Part shown: positions 34,929-43,720 of the stretch, piece by piece | Layout of the letters: every line of letters begins with the position of its first letter | Numbering within the stretch: position 1 is the stretch's first letter | Source of the DNA: JAEWSN01 sp942493335 | Lineage (GTDB): Bacteria; Bacillota; Clostridia; DSM-8532 | DNA: 64,000 nt | Direction of reading: 5' to 3' | NCBI GenBank assembly: GCA_942493335.1 | Contig: OW818693.1 | Location: forward strand, 310,001-374,000 | Made by a program: the position numbers and the translations under genes | The notes under the pieces: model-generated | Told to the model about the DNA's origin: nothing | Database searches by the model: none | The model's input: the letters and a program-made list of their open reading frames with translations, nothing else

Positions 34929-35483
34929 ATGACAAGATTTGTTTGTTCGATCTGCGGTTACGTCCATATGGGTGACACAGCGCCGGCCAAGTGCCCGCAA
35001 TGCGGCGCTCCATCCGAGAAATTCGTCGCACAGGCCGAATCGTCCATGAAATGGGCCGATGAACATCGCATCGGTGTGGCGAAAGATGTGGATCCTGAAA
35101 TTCTGGAGGGTCTTCGCGCCAATTTCACCGGTGAATGCACGGAAGTCGGCATGTATCTGGCCATGTCGCGTCAGGCGGATCGCGAAGGGTACCCGGAGGT
35201 TGCGGAAGCCTACAAACGCATCGCCTTCGAGGAAGCCGAACATGCGGCCCGGTTTGCGGAATTGCTGGGGGAAGTGGTTGTCGCGGATACGAAGACGAAC
35301 CTGAAGATGCGTGTGGATGCAGAATTCGGCGCCTGCGAGGGCAAGAAGGCGATCGCTACCAAGGCGAAGCAGCTCAACTATGACGCCATTCATGACACCG
35401 TACATGAAATGTGCAAGGACGAAGCACGGCACGGCATGGCATTCAAAGGGCTTCTTGAGCGTTATTTCGGAGCGAAGCAATAA
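34929..35483 (+). CDS. Rubrerythrin-type peroxidase (reverse domain order)
   Basis: The 184-residue protein begins with a rubredoxin-like knuckle pair (CSICGYVH and CPQCGAP) and continues as a four-helix diiron domain. Iron ligands are visible in EVGMYLAMSRQADREGYPEV, FEEAEHAARF and CKDEARHG. Rubredoxin before ferritin is the reverse rubrerythrin order seen in anaerobes such as clostridia, which reduces hydrogen peroxide with NADH-derived electrons. AAGGAG lies 9 bases before the ATG at 34929; another in-frame ATG at 34899 also follows a weak site. TGGTAAAGT at 34865-34873 may be an extended -10. A strong terminator follows. Confidence 0.88.
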   Translation: MTRFVCSICGYVHMGDTAPAKCPQCGAPSEKFVAQAESSMKWADEHRIGVAKDVDPEILEGLRANFTGECTEVGMYLAMSRQADREGYPEVAEAYKRIAFEEAEHAARFAELLGEVVVADTKTNLKMRVDAEFGACEGKKAIATKAKQLNYDAIHDTVHEMCKDEARHGMAFKGLLERYFGAKQ

Positions 35484-35553
35484 CTGGCAAATTCCTTGTT
35501 GGCAAATGGGGAATCAAGTGTTTCAAGTGCGTTTGCCAAAGTGAACAAAACTG

Positions 35554-35600
35554 AACAATCGAGGAACGTTGCTCCGACAACGTTCCTCGATTGTTTGTTT
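35554..35600 (+). terminator. Strong terminator after rubrerythrin
   Basis: An exact 18-bp stem (35554-35571 with 35578-35595) with loop CTCCGA is followed by a T-rich run. The minus-strand side is also T-rich, so it can stop convergent transcripts from the DJ-1 gene. Confidence 0.88.
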
Positions 35601-35774
35601 TCTGAAACTTTATGGAAACCCAAGCGTAAAACGATTCCTTCTTCGCAGACAAAATGGGTACTTATCGAATCGGCAGCAAACATGGAGTATAGGTTGAGAA
35701 TCCGGCAATTGATTCAATCGTCTTTCGACAATCGAAAACGTTACCAGACAATTGCCGGGTCTGTAAAGGTAAAT

Positions 35775-36401
35775 TTACTGAATGGAGTTCATCAACGCAA
35801 AGAAGTATTTCGCCTCTTGGGTTTTATAGAGATTGTACCAGGAATCCAGGGTTTGAGGGTGAAAGACCTCAAGGATTTTCAGCATATGCAGCGTAAATTC
35901 AAGGGGAGCTATTCCAGAAGCAGTAATCAGACATCCATCAGTGACTGCAGATTCCTGCTTGTAGTCCTTTTCACCAACATAGCCTGGGCAGACCATTTTA
36001 AGGTACCCCAAGTCATTGCTTGTATGCGCCCGGTGATCCAATACCCCCCCCAGGGCAAGCCCTATAGTGGCACCGCAGATCGCACCTACAACAATCCCTT
36101 TCTCCAAGTATTCTTCAGCCATTTTGATCATGGGAACATGAACGGCTTCTGTCCATGTGTTCCCTCCGGGCAGAATCAAAGCGGCGGCATCTTGAATGCT
36201 GCATGCCTTCAACTCAATTTCCGGACATATTTTCAGCCCTCCCATTGTGGTTACAGGTGTCTTGTCAATTCCTACAGTCACAACCTTGAGCGGCATTATG
36301 CCTTTTTTGAAGTACCTGCCCGAATTGATTTCGGCACTTAAATAACTTGTTTCCCAGTCGGCCATTGTGTCAAATACATAAAGATATACAATGTTTTTCA
36401 T
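35775..36401 (-). CDS. DJ-1/PfpI family protein
   Basis: The 208-residue protein has the flavodoxin-like DJ-1/PfpI fold. The nucleophile elbow is VVGAICGATIGLA with a reactive cysteine near residue 99, and ALILPGGNTW forms the strand before the acidic partner. Members include glyoxalases, amidases and chaperone-like proteins, so activity is open. GGAGGA stands before the ATG at 36401, which discards the longer frame to 36479. It follows a WYL regulator on the same strand by about 107 bases. Base composition is visibly more AT-rich than the genes on either side, suggesting transfer with the regulator. Confidence 0.85.
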   Translation of the reverse strand: MKNIVYLYVFDTMADWETSYLSAEINSGRYFKKGIMPLKVVTVGIDKTPVTTMGGLKICPEIELKACSIQDAAALILPGGNTWTEAVHVPMIKMAEEYLEKGIVVGAICGATIGLALGGVLDHRAHTSNDLGYLKMVCPGYVGEKDYKQESAVTDGCLITASGIAPLEFTLHMLKILEVFHPQTLDSWYNLYKTQEAKYFFALMNSIQ

Positions 36402-36507
36402 CTTCGATTCCTCCATTTTCATCTTCATTGTTCCCTTGCCATTGAATGCGGGATGGTTTCCAACACCCTCTTCACCCAATATATATGTTCATGACTGACA
36501 GATTCAG

Positions 36508-37470
36508 TCAGTGAAGATAATGAGCCATCAAATCCTTAAGAATTTCCGCCATGGCTGCCTTGAAGCTATTTGGTTCAAGCACCTTGACCGCTTTTCCATA
36601 TTGAAGCAGAATATGGGGAACGTACGTATGGATTGAGGATTCATCCATTAGGAAAGTTGCTCTGCATTCAGTTCGTTCAATCAGATGATATTCCAAGAAC
36701 CAATGTGTACAAAGGTCATTCAATGTTTCAAACTTGCCCTCGATTACCAAGGTGCAAAGCCCTGCACCGCTTTCCGTATTCGACAACAAGCTTTTCATAA
36801 AGAACGCACGAGCCGAAAAAGCTTCAGGACGCTTGAACGTATTTGTCGTGCCGACAATGCTTGCGATCCTATCGATCCTAAAGCTGCGGATTTCATTTCG
36901 TAGATGGCAAAATGCGATTGTATACCATTTGTTGTTCCAGTAAAGCATCCCGTAGGGGTCAACAATCCTCTGCTTGAGATTCCCTTCATAACCTGAACAA
37001 TACTCAATTGCCATAGAGCATTCATCGGCAACCGCATGCTCGAGTTCCATCATGATTGGCTTCACGGCTGGGTCGCATATTCGACTCACGACTTCAAATC
37101 CGAGCAAATGACGATTGAGGTCTTTTTCCTGTTCTTGATTCGAATACATCCTTATCTTTGATGTTGCGCTATTCAGGGCTTCCATATAAGGATATCCTGC
37201 CTCCATTGCGAAAATGGCAGCCTGTAGAAGCGTTTTTTTCTCTTGAAGATCAAAAAAAAGGGGCGTTCGAATGAAGTTGCCATGCAAACTATATCCGCCA
37301 TTGTGACCAGGCTCGGAGATGATCGGTACTCCGCTGACGCACAATGCATCGATGTAACGATAGACCGACCTTATGTTTATTTCCAGCCTTTCGGATATTT
37401 GCTTCGCAGTTATCTTTGAACCTGCGTTCAGCATCCACAAAATAGCCAGCATATTATCATTTTTTGGCAT
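36508..37470 (-). CDS. WYL-domain transcriptional regulator (YafY family)
   Basis: This 320-residue regulator starts with a DeoR-like winged helix (MLAILWMLNAGSKITAKQIS, ERLEINIRSVYRYIDAL), then a WYL domain (about 135-215) with YGMLYWNNKWYTIAFCHLR, and a C-terminal extension (LEYHLIERTECRATF). WYL proteins sense small ligands or nucleic acids. The start is uncertain: 37470 matches the family N-terminus but has a weak ribosome site, while an in-frame ATG at 37542 follows GAGGG and would add 24 residues that contain a duplicated segment. It probably controls the DJ-1/PfpI gene downstream. Confidence 0.85.
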   Translation of the reverse strand: MPKNDNMLAILWMLNAGSKITAKQISERLEINIRSVYRYIDALCVSGVPIISEPGHNGGYSLHGNFIRTPLFFDLQEKKTLLQAAIFAMEAGYPYMEALNSATSKIRMYSNQEQEKDLNRHLLGFEVVSRICDPAVKPIMMELEHAVADECSMAIEYCSGYEGNLKQRIVDPYGMLYWNNKWYTIAFCHLRNEIRSFRIDRIASIVGTTNTFKRPEAFSARAFFMKSLLSNTESGAGLCTLVIEGKFETLNDLCTHWFLEYHLIERTECRATFLMDESSIHTYVPHILLQYGKAVKVLEPNSFKAAMAEILKDLMAHYLH

Positions 37471-37715
37471 AATGCGCCCTGCTTCCATCGTTTGCTTCAA
37501 GTATGCTTCTCTCGTTTGCTTCCAGTATACATGAATTCTCATGGCGGCCACCCTCTTTAGTGGCAGTCGTTCAACATGGGGAAGATTCCAAATACTGGCA
37601 TTTTAGTCTTCAACTCGGACACCCCGCATAAACATGAGAAGATCGATTTTCAGCAGAACAAACGCAAAGGGTGGGTTGCAAATCTGAGTCAGTTCCTTAT
37701 GATGGAGAATAGATA

Positions 37716-37730
37716 TGACCGTACCGGTCA
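37716..37730. promoter_or_regulatory. Probable TetR operator
   Basis: TGACCGTACCGGTCA is an inverted repeat with 6-bp arms and a 3-base centre. It ends 15 bases before the TetR start codon and next to a TATGAT-like box, the usual place for an autoregulatory TetR site. Confidence 0.6.
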
Positions 37731-37745
37731 GTTTGGAGGGATGCC

Positions 37746-38354
37746 ATGTTGGAGAGCTTTCATGCACTGAAGGAAGAAAAGCGGATCAGAATCATCAATG
37801 CAGCCATGCAGGTTTTTTCGAAGGATTCCTATTCGAAGGCTTCCACAGATGACATCGCCGCGATGGCAGGGATTTCCAAGGGCGCCCTGTTTTATCACTT
37901 CAGGAACAAGAAGGAGCTCTATTGTTATCTCTATGAATACAGCTGCGGCAAAATCTATGCGAAGGTCGGGGAATTGAAGGTTTATGAGGAGACGGATTTC
38001 TTTGCGCAGAACATCAAGATCGTTGAGGCCAGGGTCCTGACGATGATGGCATATCCGTATGTCTATGACTTTGGCATGCGGGCCTATTATGAAACGGATG
38101 AGGCTGTGGCGGGGGAGATCCGGTCCATCAATCAGCGGCTGCTGAAGGACATCACCAGCCACTTCAGCCAGGATACCGATACATCCTCGTTCAGAAAAGG
38201 CGAGGATGTGGAAAAGGCTGTGAAGATGCTTGTCTGGTTGAGCGAAGGTTTCATGAAGGAAAGAAAAATGCAGGGAAAGATGGATTTGAAGGCGATTCAG
38301 ACTGAATTCACCAGCTACATTGAAATCTTGAAGCATGGATTTTACAAGCACTGA
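37746..38354 (+). CDS. TetR/AcrR family transcriptional regulator
   Basis: The 202-residue protein has the TetR DNA-binding helices at the N-terminus (RIINAAMQVFSKDSYSKAST, DDIAAMAGISKGALFYHF, RNKKELYCYLYEY). A helical ligand domain of normal size follows. GGAGGG precedes the ATG. A GACCG/CGGTC dyad lies in its promoter, so it probably represses itself. The alpha/beta hydrolase gene follows after 106 bases and is the likely partner. The spacer between them repeats short AAGTGCGG-type segments but carries no gene. Confidence 0.9.
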   Translation: MLESFHALKEEKRIRIINAAMQVFSKDSYSKASTDDIAAMAGISKGALFYHFRNKKELYCYLYEYSCGKIYAKVGELKVYEETDFFAQNIKIVEARVLTMMAYPYVYDFGMRAYYETDEAVAGEIRSINQRLLKDITSHFSQDTDTSSFRKGEDVEKAVKMLVWLSEGFMKERKMQGKMDLKAIQTEFTSYIEILKHGFYKH

Positions 38355-38460
38355 AGTGCGGATCTTTCTAGCCTTGAAGTGCGGTTTTTTCAAGCTATCA
38401 AGTATGGCTTATACAAATCATGAAGCAAGCATTTTATGAATGGAATAAGGAGGGGAACCA

Positions 38461-39315
38461 ATGGAAAAGCAAATAGTGGCCTATAAGGAGAATTCCATCA
38501 CTGTCCACCATCGGCCGGGAACAACAGGCGAGCATCTGGTGTTTCTGCATGGCGGCGGACTCGATCATGCCTTGTTGTCCTGGAAAGAGGTCATCGCGGC
38601 GATTGGAAACCAATATGACATCCATGCGATTGATCTTCTTGGGTACGGCGACAGCGACAAGCCGGACCTGGAATACTCCATTCCACTTTATGTGGATATG
38701 CTGCATGAAGTACTCGGCCAGTTGCACATCGAAAAAACGCATTTGGCTGGACTGTCTTTGGGCGGTGGGATCGGCATCGGATTTGCGCTCCGATACCCGC
38801 AGCAGGTTGACAGGCTGGTACTCGTCGCTGCATATGGATTGAATACCCGGATGCCGTATCATGCGCTATGCAGGTGGTATGTGAATTCATCATTCAATTC
38901 CAAGTCCTATGCGTGGATAGGCAAGAAAGCCGCAAGAATCCGGTGGAGCATTGCATCCTCGTTCTTTGGCAATGCGGATGACATCCCGGATACACTGGTC
39001 ACGGAGTTGCTCGATCTCTGTCACGAACCGAAGGCCATTTCCGCATGGGAATCCTTTCAGCGTCATGAATTGGGCAAGCGTACGCTGACCGCGGACCTGG
39101 CACCGCATTTGCCGGAACTGGGAATGCCGGTCCTGCTTGTCGCCGGGGAGAAGGATGCGGGCGTGCCTGTCGATGTGGTGCTTGCCGCCGGCCAGCTCAT
39201 CAGGAACAGCCGGGTTCATGTGATGAAAGGCTGCAGGCATTGGGTACAGAAGGAAAAACCGATTGAGTTTGCATGCATACTTCAAGATTTTCTCACGGAA
39301 AAACCATTCCGTTGA
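38461..39315 (+). CDS. Alpha/beta-hydrolase fold protein
   Basis: The 284-residue protein has the oxyanion strand VFLHGGGLDHALLSW, the strand and loop AIDLLGYGDSDKP, the nucleophile elbow GLSLGGG (Ser near 98), the acid in VAGEKDAGVP, and the histidine in KGCRHWVQKEKP. The triad is complete. There is no signal peptide. The substrate is not evident; ester, lactone or C-C bond hydrolysis are all possible in this family. AAGGAGG lies before the ATG. It follows the TetR gene and may be controlled by it. Confidence 0.88.
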   Translation: MEKQIVAYKENSITVHHRPGTTGEHLVFLHGGGLDHALLSWKEVIAAIGNQYDIHAIDLLGYGDSDKPDLEYSIPLYVDMLHEVLGQLHIEKTHLAGLSLGGGIGIGFALRYPQQVDRLVLVAAYGLNTRMPYHALCRWYVNSSFNSKSYAWIGKKAARIRWSIASSFFGNADDIPDTLVTELLDLCHEPKAISAWESFQRHELGKRTLTADLAPHLPELGMPVLLVAGEKDAGVPVDVVLAAGQLIRNSRVHVMKGCRHWVQKEKPIEFACILQDFLTEKPFR

Positions 39316-39390
39316 CGGACCGGGCGGCCGATGATATCCTGTTTGGAAACCTTCCCAATACCGGGTCCATGAGATGAGTAGGTACAGGGG

Positions 39391-40281
39391 ATGGCGCAGG
39401 GGGATGATGGTTTGATTCGAAAAGCACTTGAGAATTCCGGAAATCAATTGTCGGAGTGGTTGCGGAAGGATGAAGCCCTCAACCTGCCGATCCTTGGAGA
39501 TCTGACCCGGCATGGTCTATCCACGGATTTTCATGAAATCTGGATTCAGACGGATGAAGACGGAAAATGGACAGCTGTGATCCGACGTTTCTTTGAGCAT
39601 TACATCCTTTATGCCCCCGCAACGGAATGTGACTGGGACGAGTTGGGCTTCTTTCTTCGATTTTCCGATCCGGCCTCCGTATCAGGTACGGAAGCGGCCA
39701 TGGAGGCCATGATCCCTTATTTGGACGGTTTTTTTCCGGAAGTGTCGCAGATGATGATTCTGGCAGGCGATACCAAACTCGTTTCAGGCAATGGAAAGAT
39801 CGGTCCCGCTGGATCGGGGATGGAAAGCGTGGAGAGCGACGACAAAAGCACCGATGGGGAAGAATTGTCCATCGGACTCGCCGGTGAAGGGGATGCGGCA
39901 GAGATCGGCACCTTGATTTTCGCGACAGACGCATTCAAAAGGAACTATCACTCCGCCGAGGAGGTTTCAGCGGGAATTCTTTCGCGATTGCATTCCGGTG
40001 GTGTCCGACATGCCATTCTGAGAAAAAACGGGCGGATCATCTCCCATGCCAACACAACAACGGAAACGGAAGGCTATGCGTTGATTTCCGGCGTGACCAC
40101 CCGGGCGGAAGAACTTCGAAAGGGACATGCAGCGCGGCTTGTATCCTGGCTGTGCAGTCAGTTGCTGTCCGAAGGCCGACAACCCTGCCTGTTCTGCAAA
40201 AGTCAGGCCGCCCTGGCCATGTACGGGAAGCTGGGATTTGTGGAAACAGGAACCTATGTCACTTGCAGGAGGGAAGCATGA
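39391..40281 (+). CDS. GNAT family N-acetyltransferase with extra N-terminal domain
   Basis: The 296-residue protein ends in a GNAT acetyl-CoA-binding domain (about 155-290). The conserved strand and loop region is SGVTTRAEELRKGHAARLVS, and LAMYGKLGFVETG is the usual C-terminal motif. The first 150 residues resemble a second, degenerate acetyltransferase half without an obvious acetyl-CoA loop. Substrate is unknown. The ribosome site is weak (GGTACAGGGG). The stop codon overlaps the start of the next acetyltransferase as ATGA, so the two are translated together. Confidence 0.8.
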   Translation: MAQGDDGLIRKALENSGNQLSEWLRKDEALNLPILGDLTRHGLSTDFHEIWIQTDEDGKWTAVIRRFFEHYILYAPATECDWDELGFFLRFSDPASVSGTEAAMEAMIPYLDGFFPEVSQMMILAGDTKLVSGNGKIGPAGSGMESVESDDKSTDGEELSIGLAGEGDAAEIGTLIFATDAFKRNYHSAEEVSAGILSRLHSGGVRHAILRKNGRIISHANTTTETEGYALISGVTTRAEELRKGHAARLVSWLCSQLLSEGRQPCLFCKSQAALAMYGKLGFVETGTYVTCRREA

Positions 40282-41126
40282 TACGAAAACTCGACAACCA
40301 GGATAGGGACCTCTGTATGGCATATATCCGCAGTCATGAGATGGACACCACCTTTTTACACGGGAATGTACTCGACATCGGCGTGGAGAACCGGCCGGAA
40401 ATCCGGCGCAGCGGCGACTACTTCGGCTGGTTCGAGCCGGATGTCGAAAAGCCGGACGAACTGTGCCTGCACGGCATTTTGCCCTTCTACAACCTGGGAA
40501 GCTGCATACCGCACTATGACAGCAACAAAGCCATTTCCCCCTTCCTGGAACTGATGCGGGAACGTCATTTTGACGTTCTTCTCGGCATGTCTTCCATCAT
40601 CGAGCCTTTGTACGAAGGTTTGAAAGATGTGAAAATCGTGAAGGAACGGGACGACAGCTGGTACATGACGAACCCGGAACCGGTGTCTCAAATCAATGCG
40701 GAACTGACCTTCCGGCTCGGAAACTGGGAGGATGTGGGCATGGTCCGTTTCATCGCGGACTGCAGCCGGATCTGCCTTGGCAATGACACGGATGAGGAGA
40801 AGCAACGGGAAGCCATGCGGCAGAATGAGGGCGGAGCCGGATGGCTGCTTGCGGAAACCGGCGGACGGTTCGTCTCCATGGCCTGCCTGCAGACCTATAC
40901 CGACACCCTGTATCAGATCGGCGGTGTCGCAACGCCGGAACCGGAGCGGGGCAAAGGGTATTGCAAAGCGACGGTGTATGAACTGTGTCAGAGAATCCGT
41001 TCCGTCGGGAAAATCCCATCCCTGTTCGTCATCAAGGAAAACACGCCGGCCGTCCGCGCCTACGAACATATCGGCTTCGTGAAACGGGCAGACTACCTGA
41101 TGATGAAATTCACAAATCCTGCATGA
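40278..41126 (+). CDS. GNAT family N-acetyltransferase
   Basis: The 282-residue protein has a C-terminal GNAT domain with QIGGVATPEPERGKGYCKAT as the acetyl-CoA loop (RGKGYC in place of R/Q-x-x-G-x-G/A) and NTPAVRAYEHIGFVKR near the end. The N-terminal half (DYFGWFEPD, HGILPFYNLGS) resembles the lead domain of two-part GNAT proteins. AGGAGG lies before the ATG at 40278, which overlaps the preceding stop. Both neighbours share the two-half layout, so they may be diverged paralogues acting on related amines. Confidence 0.82.
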   Translation: MIRKLDNQDRDLCMAYIRSHEMDTTFLHGNVLDIGVENRPEIRRSGDYFGWFEPDVEKPDELCLHGILPFYNLGSCIPHYDSNKAISPFLELMRERHFDVLLGMSSIIEPLYEGLKDVKIVKERDDSWYMTNPEPVSQINAELTFRLGNWEDVGMVRFIADCSRICLGNDTDEEKQREAMRQNEGGAGWLLAETGGRFVSMACLQTYTDTLYQIGGVATPEPERGKGYCKATVYELCQRIRSVGKIPSLFVIKENTPAVRAYEHIGFVKRADYLMMKFTNPA

Positions 41127-41255
41127 CCGACTGCAAGCAAAACGGACCGATGGAACAGGGCTGTTGAAAAGATGGATGGAACAGTCCTGTTGATATATTG
41201 GTGATACAGGTCTACGGAAAGAGATATTGCAGAGACTACTGGAAGAGACGTATTG

Positions 41256-41292
41256 AACAGGCCTGCCGCGATGACTCGCAGCAGGCCTGTTT
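41256..41292. terminator. Terminator between convergent acetyltransferase and gltX
   Basis: AACAGGCCTGC (41256-41266) pairs exactly with GCAGGCCTGTT (41281-41291), loop 14 bases. A short T run follows on the plus strand; on the minus strand the tail is weaker. Confidence 0.65.
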
Positions 41293-41339
41293 CGGATTTA
41301 TGAATGAAAAGTCAGACTAAGAATTCCCTTTTCCGGATT

Positions 41340-42803
41340 TCAGGCGGTAATGGCTGCAGTCAGACGTTCGATGCCAATCCGGATCCTTCGCATCGATTCT
41401 TCCCGACCAAGAATTTCGGCGATTTCCATCGCTCCGCCAGGCGTGACTTCCCATCCGGAAAGAGCGGTGCGGAGCGGCCAGAGCATCTGGCCGTTCTTGA
41501 TGCCAAGTTCAGTGACCAACGCCATCAGGGCGTCGTGAAGGCTTCCGGCAGTCCACGCTGTGAGCCCTTCCAGTACCGGGATTGCCACCTTGAGGTTCTC
41601 GAGGGAATTTTCAAAGGTGGTCTTCATCTTCTTGTGAACGAAGATGTCCAGACTGTAGTCAGCCAGATCGTTCAGGAAACCCAGCTTCTCCGGAATCTCG
41701 GACAGGATCTCCGTTCGGGGTTGCAGGATACGGGCGATGGCTTCCGTGGAGAGATTGGCTGTCAGGCCCTTTCGGATCCATGGAGCTGCCACCTCATGGA
41801 ACGCTTCCGGTGTCATCGCTCGGAGATACTCCGCGTTGAACCAGCGCAGTTTGGCCAGATCGAACGAGGAAGGGGACTTGCTGATGCGATCCACGGAAAA
41901 GGTCTTTTCCAAGTCCGCAAGCGAGAAGATTTCCTGGTTCGAATCAGGAGACCAGCCGAGCAGCGCCAGATAGTTCAGAATGGCCTCGACTAGGAAGCCC
42001 TCCTTCAGAAGGTCCTCGAACGTGGCGTCGCCCTTGCGTTTCGAAATCTTCGAACCGTCCGGTTTCACGATCAGCGGCAGGTGGACGTAGGTGGGGTTTT
42101 CCCAGCCAAAGGCCTCGTACAGAAGAGAATACTTCGGAGCGGAGGAAAGATATTCGCTGCCTCTTACGACATGGGAGATGTCCATGAGGTGATCGTCCAC
42201 GACATTGGCGAAATTATAGGTGGGGTAGCCGTCGGATTTCAACAGAATCTGATCCTCCAGCATGTTGTTCTCCACCGTGATGTCACCATAAACGGCGTCA
42301 TGGAAGGTGGTCGTACCTTCCTTCGGCATCTTCTGACGGATGACATGGGGTTCTCCGGCAGCGAGACGCGCGTCGATTTCCGACTGGGGAAGCCCGAGGC
42401 AGTGACGGTCATACTGGAATGCCTCGTTTCTGGCCTCGCATTCCGCATGCAACCCATCCAACCGCTCTTTCGTACAGAAACAGTAATAGGCATGCCCTTT
42501 TCGGACGAGTTCCTCCGCATAGGGGCGATAGGTAGCCTTCCGTTCGCTCTGGACATAAGGCGCATACGGGCCGCCGATGTCCGGACCTTCGTCATGGTGC
42601 ATCCCGCACAATTTCAGGGTGCGGAAAATGACGTCCACCGACCCTTCCACCAGGCGTTCCTGATCGGTATCCTCGATGCGCAGCACGAATGTCCCGCCCT
42701 GTGCGCGGGCGATGAGGTATTCGTACAGGGCCGTACGGAGGTTGCCGATGTGGATGTAGCCGGTGGGGCTTGGGGCATAGCGGGTGCGGACGTTTGCTGC
42801 CAT
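41340..42803 (-). CDS. gltX: Glutamyl-tRNA synthetase
   Basis: This 487-residue class I synthetase charges tRNA-Glu. The adenylate site is RYAPSPTGYIHIGNLRTALY, with HIGN as the HIGH motif, and SKISKRKGD is the KMSKS loop (near residue 240). FVLRIEDTDQERL is another fixed family segment. The C-terminal anticodon-binding cage is complete and the length is normal. The ATG at 42803 follows GGGAG and fits the conserved N-terminus; the frame upstream to 42857 is ignored. A tRNA-Glu gene lies at 8324. Confidence 0.95.
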   Translation of the reverse strand: MAANVRTRYAPSPTGYIHIGNLRTALYEYLIARAQGGTFVLRIEDTDQERLVEGSVDVIFRTLKLCGMHHDEGPDIGGPYAPYVQSERKATYRPYAEELVRKGHAYYCFCTKERLDGLHAECEARNEAFQYDRHCLGLPQSEIDARLAAGEPHVIRQKMPKEGTTTFHDAVYGDITVENNMLEDQILLKSDGYPTYNFANVVDDHLMDISHVVRGSEYLSSAPKYSLLYEAFGWENPTYVHLPLIVKPDGSKISKRKGDATFEDLLKEGFLVEAILNYLALLGWSPDSNQEIFSLADLEKTFSVDRISKSPSSFDLAKLRWFNAEYLRAMTPEAFHEVAAPWIRKGLTANLSTEAIARILQPRTEILSEIPEKLGFLNDLADYSLDIFVHKKMKTTFENSLENLKVAIPVLEGLTAWTAGSLHDALMALVTELGIKNGQMLWPLRTALSGWEVTPGGAMEIAEILGREESMRRIRIGIERLTAAITA

Positions 42804-43201
42804 GATGGTTTCTCCCGTCGAAATGGATTCCGCCGGTCGGAGCCTTGCGGGAAGCAAGGGATGCCGTTGCGCGGTGTAGCCATTCTACCAGAAGGACACC
42901 CATGTTTCAAGGAAAGACGCGTCCCGTGCAGGCCGGGGCGGATCCGGCGATGCTTCCCAGTGGCCAGCAAAACGGGTGTGTGATATGCTTGGGATGTTTT
43001 GGAGATCCATCTTCTCCCCTGTGGGACTTCCGAATCCGTCTCGGCGGTGACGGTGTGGATTCCAACTGTATTTCCAGGGACTTGCTGTCAAGGATTTGCG
43101 TCAAAAAAAGGACCGTAGAATGATATTCGACGTTATTTTTGACTTATGCTGAACCGATTGAATGATTGGTGCGTCCAATCAAGTGAAAGAGGGTGCGAAG
43201 C
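42804..43201. other. Divergent intergenic region, gltX / ECF sigma factor
   Basis: I see no gene in these 398 bases. A possible promoter for the sigma factor is TTGACT (43139-43144), a 16-base spacer and AATGAT (43161-43166), with a weak -10. No terminator or riboswitch was recognised, and no T-box was found ahead of gltX. Confidence 0.35.
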
Positions 43202-43720
43202 TTGCCCCCTTCCGGAACAATGGAAGAGATCGAAAGGCTGGTTGTTGCATACGGAAATGATGTATTGCGATTGGCCACCACCATTCTCGGATCAAGGGAA
43301 TTGGCGGAGGATGTGCATCAGGAAACCTTCCTGCGGGTCTGCAAGGCCTGGGGCGGGTTCCGTGGAGATGCAAGCGAAAAGACCTGGATCACGGGCATTG
43401 CGGTAAACGTATGCCGTGATATGATGCGGAGCGCGTGGAAACGCAAGGTCACCGTGTCCGATGAAATCGTGGAAGCAGTGCCGGATACGTTTTCAGCAAA
43501 GGAGATGGACCGGCGGGTCGAGCGCAACGAGGTTGTCCAGGCATTGGCGAAACTGTCCCCCGAGCATCGGGAGGCAGTGGTGCTGTTTTACTATCATGAT
43601 CTGGACATCAGACAGATTGCCGGCATTCAGGAGGTACCCGAGGGTACGGTCAAGAGCCGGTTGTTCAAGGCAAGGGGCAAATTGGCGACCCTGTTGGGAG
43701 GTGAGTCACGTGGCAGGTAA
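43202..43720 (+). CDS. RNA polymerase ECF-type sigma-70 factor
   Basis: The 172-residue protein has only regions 2 and 4, as in extracytoplasmic-function sigma factors. Region 2 includes LAEDVHQETFLRVCKAWGGF and region 4 includes LSPEHREAVVLFYYHDLDIR, then IAGIQEVPEGTVKSRLFKAR. Region 2 reads the -10 element and region 4 the -35. The start is uncertain: a TTG at 43202 is 8 bases after GAGGG, a GTG at 43193 is also in frame, and an ATG at 43220 lacks a clear site. The stop overlaps the next gene, which encodes a membrane protein in the position of an anti-sigma factor. Confidence 0.9.
   Translation: MPPSGTMEEIERLVVAYGNDVLRLATTILGSRELAEDVHQETFLRVCKAWGGFRGDASEKTWITGIAVNVCRDMMRSAWKRKVTVSDEIVEAVPDTFSAKEMDRRVERNEVVQALAKLSPEHREAVVLFYYHDLDIRQIAGIQEVPEGTVKSRLFKARGKLATLLGGESRGR

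Noticed and set aside
35554..35595. Insertion sequence end, because of the perfect 18-bp inverted repeat
   Set aside because: The arms are only 6 bases apart and are followed by T-rich sequence, so it is a terminator. No transposase is nearby.
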